A DNA stretch of 9,790 nucleotides from an uncultured Gemmatimonadota bacterium. GTDB taxonomy: Bacteria > Gemmatimonadota > Gemmatimonadetes > Gemmatimonadales > GWC2-71-9. Location of the stretch: contig CALGOK010000206.1 in assembly GCA_937961295.1 (NCBI GenBank), positions 1 through 9,790 on the forward strand, given 5' to 3'. The notes beneath the pieces were generated by a model. It had not been told where the DNA came from and did no database searches. It was given only the letters and a program-made list of their open reading frames with translations. How positions within the stretch are numbered: position 1 is the first letter of the stretch; every line of letters begins with the position of its first letter. Shown here in pieces: positions 1 to 4,842 of this stretch. Position numbers and translations under genes: made by a program.

Positions 1-132
1 GACGACCTCCTTGCTGGCAGAGGTGATGCTCCCTCAGCGAGAATGGTGGGGTCTCGTCCGTCGCTCGATGCGGCGGGCGTCCTGGCGCCCCCGACCGATC
101 CGGTGATACTACTAGGCGTTCCCAGCCGCGCA

Positions 133-149
133 TGGGCAGGAGTTGCCCA
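133..149. promoter_or_regulatory. short inverted repeat in the leader of the LuxR-type gene
   Basis: TGGGCA (133-138) and TGCCCA (144-149) form a perfect 6 bp inverted repeat with a 5 bp spacer. It lies about 20 bp downstream of an AT-rich patch, GATACTACTAG (105-115), the only such patch in the leader and a possible -10 region (GATACT matches the consensus at 4 of 6 positions). The position would suit an operator or an mRNA hairpin upstream of the HTH gene at 217. No clear -35 is visible. A chance match is quite possible at this GC content. Confidence 0.2.
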
Positions 150-216
150 CCGTGGAACCCTGAAGGAGCGCCGGGGTGGTGATGGCTGGGCGCCACGGCA
201 CGCGGCGCAACAGGCC

Positions 217-534
217 ATGGAGAACCAGGAGCGGGAGTCCGCGGGACACCACGAGCCCGCTGGTGGCGAAGTCGGAGCCACCAGCGGCGAGGAAGTGCTC
301 GTTCCCTATATCCGCGCCGATGACCCACCGGCGGTCAACGGCGATCAGTACCGCCTCACCGCCCGCCAGCGCGAGGTGGCGCTGCTGCTGACCCGGCGCC
401 TCACCAATGAGGAGATTGCAAACGCGCTCGGTCTCAGCGTCCACACGGTGCGCCACCACGTGGAGGCCGTGCTGCGCAAGCTGGCGGTGCACTCGCGACG
501 CGACGTGGCGGGCAAGATCCTGCCCGCACCTTGA
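217..534 (+). CDS. small LuxR-type helix-turn-helix transcriptional regulator
   Basis: This 105-residue protein is essentially one LuxR/GerE DNA-binding domain at residues about 44-101. The family pattern is clear: LTARQREV at the start of the domain, then RRLTNEEIANALGLS, TVRHHVEAVLRKL and a closing VHSRRD. Residues 1-43 are acidic, probably disordered, and carry no receiver, PAS or autoinducer domain, so the input signal is not evident. I chose ATG 217 because the in-frame stretch back to ATG 43 has codons unlike the rest of the window (for example ATA, CTA, CTA, GCA, GGA) and looks non-coding; neither start has a strong Shine-Dalgarno. Stand-alone LuxR HTH proteins usually act as transcription regulators, often through dimerisation. 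The stop codon (532-534) directly abuts the stop codon of the convergent lipoprotein gene, with no spacer. The DNA-binding role is secure; the regulon is unknown. Confidence 0.8.
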   Translation: MENQERESAGHHEPAGGEVGATSGEEVLVPYIRADDPPAVNGDQYRLTARQREVALLLTRRLTNEEIANALGLSVHTVRHHVEAVLRKLAVHSRRDVAGKILPAP

Positions 535-1029
535 TCATTGCGGCTGATCGTCCGCCCCGCGTCCCCGCGCCAGGCTCGACGTGTGCCCGCTCAGGAACTG
601 CCAGCGCCCCTCGCGATGGACCATCACCGCGGTGATCGCCCCGGCGAAGCCGCCGGTCTCGCCGGCGGGATTGGTGAACCGCTGCGCGAAACCGGTGACC
701 AGTGACGCCACCCCGGGCGCCAGCGGCGTGACCACGGTGCCGTCGTAGAGCAGCACCACGTTGCGCATGAATGGCGCGGCCTCGCGGAGTGCGGTCGCGA
801 TGTCGTCGCGGCTCCGGTAGCGCACGCTGCCGTCCTCGATCCAGCGGAACGCCGAGTCGGCGGCGTAGAAGGCGGCAATGCTGTCGGCGTCCATCGTCGC
901 GACCGCGGCGCTGAACGCGTCGAGCGTCGCCTCGACCGAGTCGACGATCGCGGCACGATGCGACGCAGTGAACTCGGGTTCGGCTGCGGTGCAGCCGGCC
1001 AGCATCAGCAACAACAGTCCGCGTCGCAT
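535..1029 (-). CDS. putative lipoprotein with NTF2/SnoaL-like (DUF4440-type) domain
   Basis: This is a 164-residue protein. The N-terminus MRRGLLLLMLAGC is a short lipoprotein signal with lipobox L10-A-G-C13, so the mature protein should begin at Cys13 and be lipidated. Residues about 22-152 look like an NTF2-like alpha+beta cone fold of the SnoaL/DUF4440 type: a helical start (AIVDSVEATLDAFSAAVATMD), the DADSIAAFYAADSAF segment, then WIEDGSVRYRSRDDI and beta strands ending in GRWQFLSGHTSS. The last strand with W143 and H149 is typical of the superfamily. Such domains bind small molecules or act as isomerases or hydrolases; no specific reaction can be assigned. ATG 1029 shares its A with the TGA of the upstream oxidoreductase gene (TGATG junction), implying translational coupling. 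The alternative upstream extension to 1251 lies inside the oxidoreductase gene and is rejected. Confidence 0.82.
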   Translation of the reverse strand: MRRGLLLLMLAGCTAAEPEFTASHRAAIVDSVEATLDAFSAAVATMDADSIAAFYAADSAFRWIEDGSVRYRSRDDIATALREAAPFMRNVVLLYDGTVVTPLAPGVASLVTGFAQRFTNPAGETGGFAGAITAVMVHREGRWQFLSGHTSSLARGRGADDQPQ

Positions 1030-1664
1030 CAGGCGATCCCCTCGCGCAGGGTCACGTTGTCGAGCACTTCCACCGCGGGCCCGCCGCGCAGCACCGCGGC
1101 CACCAGCTCCGCCGCCACCCGCTTCGCGTGCACCGGCCTGTAGCGCGCCGGCAGCAGCGCACCCAACCATATCCCCAGCTTCTCGGCGAAGCGGAACTCG
1201 CGACGATCGCCCTTGAGCACCGAGGGGCGGGCGATCACCAGCCGCTTCCACCCCATCGACTCGAGCTGCCGTTCCAGCTCGCCCTTCTGGCGCAGGTACG
1301 TTGTGCGCGAACCGGCGTCGGCGCCGACCGATGACACCAGGCCGAGCCGGGTGGCACCGGCGGCATGCGCGCGTCGTGCGACCGCGAGCGGGATCTCGAC
1401 CTCGATCTGGCGGTACCGGTCCGGGTCGGGCGTGGCACGCGCCGTGGTGCCCATCGCGCAGATCACCGCATCGACCGCGAATGCGTCGTCAAGGTTGTCG
1501 AGCTGGTGGAAATCGACCACCCGATAGGAAACCTTCACCGATTCGCGCGCCGCGGGCGCGCGCCGCACCAGCGCCACCACCTCGGTGACACCCTGGCGCT
1601 CGGCGAGCTCGCGCAGCACCTCACGGCCGACCAGGCCAGTCGCACCGATGACGAGGACACGCAT
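1029..1664 (-). CDS. NAD(P)-binding oxidoreductase, atypical SDR (HTATIP2/YbjT-like)
   Basis: This 211-residue protein has a Rossmann fold beginning MRVLVIGATGLVG; the GATGLVG loop at 7-13 is the dinucleotide-binding motif of extended or atypical short-chain dehydrogenases. Further family landmarks are VDAVICAMGTT (64-74), LVSSVGAD (109-116, with the serine before the catalytic tyrosine), Y123-x3-K127 (YLRQK) and IARPSVLKGDR (144-153). The size and the RPS-x-L-x-G motif fit the NAD(P)H-binding PF13460 / HTATIP2-like group, whose bacterial members often have unknown substrates. The ATG at 1664 is chosen because the Rossmann strand begins immediately there; the in-frame extension upstream is translated repeat sequence (1681-1711). 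The gene is first in a two-gene unit with the lipoprotein gene (1 nt overlap). Substrate is unknown; the fold assignment is firm. Confidence 0.88.
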   Translation of the reverse strand: MRVLVIGATGLVGREVLRELAERQGVTEVVALVRRAPAARESVKVSYRVVDFHQLDNLDDAFAVDAVICAMGTTARATPDPDRYRQIEVEIPLAVARRAHAAGATRLGLVSSVGADAGSRTTYLRQKGELERQLESMGWKRLVIARPSVLKGDRREFRFAEKLGIWLGALLPARYRPVHAKRVAAELVAAVLRGGPAVEVLDNVTLREGIA

Positions 1665-1680
1665 GGGGTTGAAAGGTACG

Positions 1681-1711
1681 CCCCTCGCCCCTCGCCCCTC
1701 GCGGTGTCGCC
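1681..1711. repeat. heptad repeat A1: (CCCCTCG)3 plus CGGTGTCGCC
   Basis: Three perfect tandem CCCCTCG units (1681-1701) are followed by CGGTGTCGCC. The whole 31 bp recurs at 8278-8308 with one difference (G1704 versus T8301), and the reverse complement of the same core, with two full heptads, occurs at 8176-8206. This is therefore a dispersed element with a defined non-repeated end, not a random low-complexity tract. It lies in the divergent spacer between the oxidoreductase gene and the secreted-protein gene at 1778, oriented relative to the latter as the 8278 copy is to the M16 peptidase gene. No inverted partner is visible next to it, so it may be a half element. Confidence 0.85.
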
Positions 1712-1777
1712 CCTGATGGCGCAAGCTGGTTTCCGGCGCAATGCTCTAGGAACCCCCCTCCGTCCCGGAGCCCGGCC

Positions 1778-2395
1778 ATGACCCGCCGCCTGATCCTCCT
1801 TGCCCTCCTCATTGCCCCGGCCCTGCCGGCCCAGAAACCAGAGCCGGTGCGGCTCAGCACCGTCCTCGGCGCGTTCCTGGTCGATTCGGGGGTGCGCACC
1901 CGGGCGCTGCCGTGGACCACGGGGAGCGCGCTGCCGGTCACCTGGGAGAGCGCCGGTCCGGTGCCCACCACCGACCAGTGGGCCCGGAACCAGGGGATCA
2001 CCCACACCCGGATCGGCCGGTTCACCGCCCTGGTGGGCGACACGGTGGCGCTGCCGGCGACCATCACGCTGAGCGGCACCCAGGCCGGCCTCTCGGGGAT
2101 GGGCGTGCTGCTCACGTCGATGCTGGTGGAGCAGGGCGAGGGTGGCTACTTCGTGACCCGCCAGATGATCGAGAAGGCGCTGGTGGACGAGGGCGCCCAG
2201 CTGCAGCCGCTCAAGTGCTCCCGCGACACCGAGGGCGCGTCGTACGGCAACCTGGTGGACGCCTTCCGGATGCCCGGAAAGACCGCCTCGGGACTCTGGT
2301 GGATGTGGCAGTCGCCGATGCAGGAGATGCAGGTGTCGCTGCAGCTGCTGTATCGTCGCGCGGACATGGCGCAGGTGGAGTGCTTCTCAGGATGA
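1778..2395 (+). CDS. secreted protein of unknown function
   Basis: This is a 205-residue protein. Residues 1-19 form a classical Sec signal peptide: MTRR, a hydrophobic run LILLALLIAPALPA, and likely cleavage after ALPA18 before Gln19. The mature part of about 187 residues has no transmembrane segment and two cysteines, C147 and C202, that could form one disulphide after export. Visible segments include ATITLSGTQAGLSGMGVLL (94-112), a helix-like FVTRQMIEKALVDEGAQL (125-142), a Trp-rich GLWWMWQSP (172-180) and a predicted amphipathic strand MQEMQVSLQLLYR (181-193). I do not recognise the family. The start is fixed by the signal peptide; the Shine-Dalgarno is weak. The TGA stop (2393-2395) lies at the outer end of the left arm of the heptad palindrome that follows. 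It is convergent with the DUF4287 gene and probably monocistronic. Extracytoplasmic location is well supported; function is open. Confidence 0.82.
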   Translation: MTRRLILLALLIAPALPAQKPEPVRLSTVLGAFLVDSGVRTRALPWTTGSALPVTWESAGPVPTTDQWARNQGITHTRIGRFTALVGDTVALPATITLSGTQAGLSGMGVLLTSMLVEQGEGGYFVTRQMIEKALVDEGAQLQPLKCSRDTEGASYGNLVDAFRMPGKTASGLWWMWQSPMQEMQVSLQLLYRRADMAQVECFSG

Positions 2396-2484
2396 TGGAG
2401 GATGGAGGATGGAGGATGGAGGGTGGAAATGAACGACCCCTCCGCCCTCCGTCCCCCATCCTCCATCCTCCACCCTCCATCATC
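2391..2484. repeat. heptad palindrome B: (GATGGAG)4 ... inverted arm
   Basis: The left arm holds four perfect GATGGAG units (2394-2421) and a degenerate fifth. The right arm (2454-2481) holds CCCCATC, CTCCATC, CTCCACC and CTCCATC, the reverse complement of the same heptad. Paired as a hairpin the four heptads match at 26 of 28 positions, with a loop of about 32 nt (2422-2453). The element fills the whole gap between two convergent genes; both stop codons (2393-2395 for +, 2483-2485 for -) fall at the outer ends of the arms. It probably acts as a bidirectional transcription-stopping or mRNA 3'-end-protecting hairpin, though there is no T-tract as in a classical intrinsic terminator. Confidence 0.85.
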
Positions 2485-3040
2485 ACGCTCGATCGTACGC
2501 CTGCCTCAACCACCCGACCAACTCCTTGTCCACGTCCTTCGCACTGGACAGGCGCACCCGGTGGGTCACCATCGAGTTCCAGCTTCCCGCTGCCTCGAGC
2601 CGGTCGGTGGGCGGAGTGCCCTTGAGCGTGATCCCCACATCCATCCGCGTGGCGGTGCTCGGCTGGATCAGCCCGAACTGCTTGCTGCGCCGGAGCGACA
2701 CGTAGGCCTTCTTGGGCGCCAGCTCCACGTCCTTGCCGAATTTCGTCACGGCGGCGACCAGCGCATCGTAGATCGGCTTGAGCGGTGCCTTGGCGCCGGC
2801 ATACTGCGCGGCCACCAGCGCGTCGTCGCCCTGACCGCCGGTGGCTGCGGCGCTTCCCTTGGCGGTGTGCGCCACCAGGTTGGCGTAGCCGTGCGTCAGC
2901 CCGTGCTCACCCTTGAGCCATGCCACGATCTCGCCGTGCTTCGCCCTGCCCGACTTGCCCACGCGCTTCACCCACTCGGCCATCGACGTCCCGGTCTTGG
3001 CCTCGAGATTCGCGATCATCGTCCTGGTGGCGTCGTCCAT
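2483..3040 (-). CDS. DUF4287 - DUF5655 domain protein
   Basis: This is a 185-residue cytoplasmic protein. Residues about 8-58 match the DUF4287 pattern: MIANLEAKTGTSMAEWVKRV, then KHGEIVAWLKGEHGLTHGYANLVAH. Residues about 85-183 match DUF5655: PLKPIYDALVAAVTKFGKDVELAPKK, the YVSLRRSKQFGLIQPST segment, then strands with TRMDVGITLKG and a C-terminal VDKELVGWLRQAYDRA helix. The two domains commonly occur fused in this order; the biochemical role is unknown, although the DUF5655 region is described as a probable transport or nucleic-acid-related domain of undefined activity. A GGAGC Shine-Dalgarno lies about 5 nt before ATG 3040. The stop (2485-2483) is at the edge of palindrome B. No neighbour suggests a pathway; the gene seems to have its own promoter (candidate at 3068-3097) and to be separated from the thioesterase gene upstream by palindrome C1. 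Confidence 0.85.
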   Translation of the reverse strand: MDDATRTMIANLEAKTGTSMAEWVKRVGKSGRAKHGEIVAWLKGEHGLTHGYANLVAHTAKGSAAATGGQGDDALVAAQYAGAKAPLKPIYDALVAAVTKFGKDVELAPKKAYVSLRRSKQFGLIQPSTATRMDVGITLKGTPPTDRLEAAGSWNSMVTHRVRLSSAKDVDKELVGWLRQAYDRA

Positions 3041-3067
3041 GAAAGCTCCGAAGTAGTGTCCAGGTGG

Positions 3068-3097
3068 GTATTACGCAGGCGGGGGTCGCGCCTTGAA
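3068..3097 (-). promoter_or_regulatory. candidate promoter of the DUF4287-DUF5655 gene
   Basis: On the minus strand, TTCAAG (3097-3092) and TAATAC (3073-3068) are separated by 18 bp, each matching the sigma-70 consensus at only about half of its positions. TAATAC is among the few AT-rich hexamers in this spacer, and it leaves a leader of about 20 nt to the GGAG and ATG 3040. This is a by-eye assignment without experimental or statistical support. Confidence 0.3.
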
Positions 3098-3099
3098 CA

Positions 3100-3160
3100 G
3101 AGATTGGTGATTGGAGACTCGAGACTTGAGGAATCCCTCCAATCTCGAATCTCCAATCGC
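3100..3160. repeat. heptad palindrome C1: (GAGAYTN)n hairpin
   Basis: The left arm reads GAGATTG, GTGATTG, GAGACTC, GAGACTT, GAGG (3100-3131). After a 4 nt loop (AATC) the right arm reads CCTC, CAATCTC, GAATCTC, CAATCGC (3136-3160). The last three left heptads plus GAGG pair with the right arm at 21 of 25 positions. It lies just beyond the stop codon of the thioesterase gene (3169-3167, minus strand) and before the DUF4287 gene, so it may end the upstream transcript. The same element occurs at 4090-4159, and the two copies bracket the methyltransferase/thioesterase cassette. Confidence 0.85.
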
Positions 3161-3166
3161 GAGTCG

Positions 3167-3616
3167 CTACCTATGGACCACATACCTCCCCCTGAACCCC
3201 GCCACTATCTCGCCCGACTCGTCGCGCACGGCGACTTCGAGCGGCAGCCGTGCGCGGCCGCGGCGGGCGAAGGTGTCGAGCATCAGGTCGTGCTCGTCGC
3301 GGCCCGGGAACGTCACGTGCGCGGTCGCGTCGGTGCGCACCGGTCGCAGATAGCGGATGCTGGCGTCCTGGATCACGATGTGCGATTCGCGGTCGGCGTC
3401 GCGCATCAGCAGCCAGAGCGTGCTCCATCCCGCGAGCGTCGCGAGCGCGGAGAGCGACCCGGCGAACATCGTCCCCTTGTGGTTGCGGTTGGGCGCCAGC
3501 GGCAGCCGGAGCAGCAGCTCCCGGTCGGTGGCGGCCAGCGCCTCGATACCGAGCGCACCGGTGATCGGCATCCGGCTCGCCCAGATGGCGCGGAGCGCCT
3601 CGAGTCGGTCGCTCAC
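3167..3616 (-). CDS. putative thioesterase, YiiD C-terminal-like hotdog domain
   Basis: This is a 149-residue single-domain protein. The diagnostic stretch is LAPNRNHKGTMFAGSLSAL at 40-58, which matches the N-x-N-x-x-G-T-x-F-x-G-S signature of the YiiD_C (PF09500) hotdog thioesterase-like family, followed by AGWSTLWLLM (62-71). Later strands HIVIQDASIRYLRPV and ATAHVTFPG, and a C-terminal GFRGRYVV strand, fit a hotdog fold. Members are presumed to hydrolyse or bind acyl thioesters; substrate is unknown. The start is GTG 3616, inside the overlapping GTGA (3613-3616) with the stop of the methyltransferase gene, giving a 4 nt overlap and implying coupled translation. The length equals that of a stand-alone YiiD_C domain, with no acetyltransferase domain as in enterobacterial YiiD. 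The family is fairly certain; the reaction is inferred. Confidence 0.85.
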   Translation of the reverse strand: MSDRLEALRAIWASRMPITGALGIEALAATDRELLLRLPLAPNRNHKGTMFAGSLSALATLAGWSTLWLLMRDADRESHIVIQDASIRYLRPVRTDATAHVTFPGRDEHDLMLDTFARRGRARLPLEVAVRDESGEIVAGFRGRYVVHR

Positions 3617-4074
3617 AGCCACCGTCGCACGCGCTGCCGGTAGCGCCGGTACGACTCGCCGAACTTGGCGGCGAGGTAGCGCTCCTCCCGGGCGATCACC
3701 AGGTACTGCAGCGCCGCGATCGTCGGCAGCAGGGCAATCAGCGGTCCGGTGCGGCCGAGCAGCATCGCCGTCCCCACATGCACCGTCGCGAGGCCGAGGT
3801 ACATCGGGTTGCGGGTGAAGCGATAGGGACCCGTGGTCACCACCGTCACGGCGGCCTGGTGCGGCAGGATCCCCGTTCGGTGGCGACGGAAGGTGGCGGC
3901 GCCCCAGAGCCCCGTCGCGGCGCCCGCAAGCATCAGTGTCGGCCCCACGAACCCTGGAAGGGTGAAGCGCTGCAGGTCGAGCACGGCGTCGAGTCCCATT
4001 CCCGCCAGGAAGCCGAGCAGGAAGACGATCGGCGGCGGGACGACGATGCCGGGGGCGTCGGTGGGGGGCGGCAT
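3613..4074 (-). CDS. isoprenylcysteine carboxyl methyltransferase-family membrane protein
   Basis: This is a 153-residue integral membrane protein of the ICMT/PEMT-like (PF04191 and relatives) family. Hydrophobic segments lie at about 11-31, 40-60 and 92-127, the last a probable helical hairpin. The family signature is TGPYRFTRNPMYLG at 81-94, followed near the C-terminus by AREERYLAAKFGESYRRYRQRV (128-149), the SAM-binding part in characterised homologues. Bacterial members methylate lipids, quinone-like or small hydrophobic acceptors, or are uncharacterised; no prenylated CaaX protein substrate should be assumed. ATG 4074 is chosen because it precedes the first membrane segment; the Shine-Dalgarno is poor and the sequence upstream is palindrome C2. 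It is cotranscribed with the thioesterase gene (4 nt overlap) and divergent from upp. Confidence 0.87.
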   Translation of the reverse strand: MPPPTDAPGIVVPPPIVFLLGFLAGMGLDAVLDLQRFTLPGFVGPTLMLAGAATGLWGAATFRRHRTGILPHQAAVTVVTTGPYRFTRNPMYLGLATVHVGTAMLLGRTGPLIALLPTIAALQYLVIAREERYLAAKFGESYRRYRQRVRRWL

Positions 4075-4089
4075 GAGGAAGGATACCCC

Positions 4090-4159
4090 GAGATTCGAGA
4101 TTGGAGATTGGAGATTCGAGGACGCACCCTCGAATCTCCAGTCTCGAGTCTCCAATCTC
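4090..4159. repeat. heptad palindrome C2: (GAGAYTS)4 GAGG hairpin
   Basis: The left arm GAGATTC, GAGATTG, GAGATTG, GAGATTC, GAGG (4090-4121), the 6 nt loop ACGCAC, and the right arm CCTC, GAATCTC, CAGTCTC, GAGTCTC, CAATCTC (4128-4159) pair at 28 of 32 positions. It occupies the divergent spacer between the methyltransferase gene (ATG 4074, minus) and upp (ATG 4201, plus), so it must lie in the 5' leader or promoter zone of the former and just upstream of the upp promoter. It has the same heptad consensus and the same GAGG/CCTC apex as C1. Confidence 0.87.
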
Positions 4160-4164
4160 CATCC

Positions 4165-4193
4165 TTGCCCCCGGCCGGACGCTGTCCGATCAT
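4165..4193 (+). promoter_or_regulatory. candidate promoter of the upp operon
   Basis: TTGCCC (4165-4170) and GATCAT (4188-4193) are separated by exactly 17 bp, each matching the sigma-70 consensus at 4 of 6 positions. Transcription would begin about 7 bp after the -10, at or next to ATG 4201. Since no Shine-Dalgarno precedes that ATG, the spacing suggests a leaderless or nearly leaderless mRNA. The -35 begins 5 bp after the right arm of palindrome C2. Confidence 0.4.
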
Positions 4194-4200
4194 TGAGCGC

Positions 4201-4842
4201 ATGTCTGCTGCCTCCGCACGCGGCTTCACGGTCCTCGATCATCCGCTGATCCGCCACAAGCTCTCCATGCTGCGCGACGCCCGCACCACGTCGCGCGACT
4301 TCCGGGAGCTGGTGGGCGAGATTGCCGCGCTGATGACGTTCGAGGCGACCCGCGACCTCCCCACGGAGTCGGTCGAGGTGACGACGCCGCTGGAGACGAT
4401 GCGCGGCGAGGAGGTGGCCGTGCGCATCGCGCTGGTGCCGATCCTGCGCGCCGGCCTCGGCATGGTGGAGGGCATCCTGCGGTTGATCCCGTCCGCGCGG
4501 GTGGGGCACATCGGACTCTACCGTGACCACGACACGCTGCAGCCGGTCTCCTATTACTTCAAGGTGCCGACACCTGCCGCCGATCACCGCTTCCTGATCC
4601 TTGATCCGATGCTCGCCACCGGCGGTTCCGCCGCGGAGGCCGCGCGCCGGCTCAAGGAGGCGGGCGCGCGCGACATGGCACTGCTCTGCCTCGTCGCGGC
4701 ACCCGAGGGTGTCGAGACGTTCACCGGCCAGCATCCGGACGTGCCGGTGTACGCCGCGGCGCTCGACCGCGAGCTCAATGCGCAAGGCTACATCCTTCCC
4801 GGTCTCGGCGACGCCGGCGACCGGATCTTCGGGACACGATGA
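4201..4842 (+). CDS. upp: uracil phosphoribosyltransferase
   Basis: This 213-residue enzyme is of the usual length for the family. It converts uracil and PRPP into UMP and pyrophosphate in pyrimidine salvage, in the cytosol. The N-terminus has the typical DHPLIRHKLSMLRD (13-26) and TTSRDFRELVGEIAALMTFEATRDLP (29-53). VPILRAGLGMVEG (79-91) is the conserved core loop. The PRPP-binding signature is FLILDPMLATGGSA (131-144), and the C-terminal uracil-binding segment is YILPGLGDAGDRIFGT (197-212). All motifs are intact, so the enzyme should be active. ATG 4201 gives the family-length protein; no Shine-Dalgarno is apparent (see promoter at 4165). The stop overlaps the ATG of the next gene by 4 nt (ATGA, 4839-4842), so it heads a four-gene operon with two beta-CASP proteins. 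No PyrR-type attenuator or uracil permease is visible nearby. Confidence 0.97.
   Translation: MSAASARGFTVLDHPLIRHKLSMLRDARTTSRDFRELVGEIAALMTFEATRDLPTESVEVTTPLETMRGEEVAVRIALVPILRAGLGMVEGILRLIPSARVGHIGLYRDHDTLQPVSYYFKVPTPAADHRFLILDPMLATGGSAAEAARRLKEAGARDMALLCLVAAPEGVETFTGQHPDVPVYAAALDRELNAQGYILPGLGDAGDRIFGTR

Noticed and set aside
105..115. CTAGG shared by the leaders at 112-116 and 1746-1750 as a common regulatory motif
   Set aside because: Five bases in two leaders is not enough to separate from chance.
43..216. In-frame N-terminal extension of the LuxR-type protein from ATG 43
   Set aside because: It has codons atypical for the window, no domain, and it spans the likely promoter and inverted repeat; ATG 217 is preferred.
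2402..3643. A 413-codon plus-strand open frame across the DUF4287 and thioesterase genes
   Set aside because: It runs through palindromes B and C1 and is antisense to two recognised families; its product is compositionally biased and matches nothing.
2391..4159. CRISPR-like or satellite arrays
   Set aside because: Units are 7 nt with no spacers of uniform length and the arms are inverted, so these are tandem heptad palindromes, not CRISPR.
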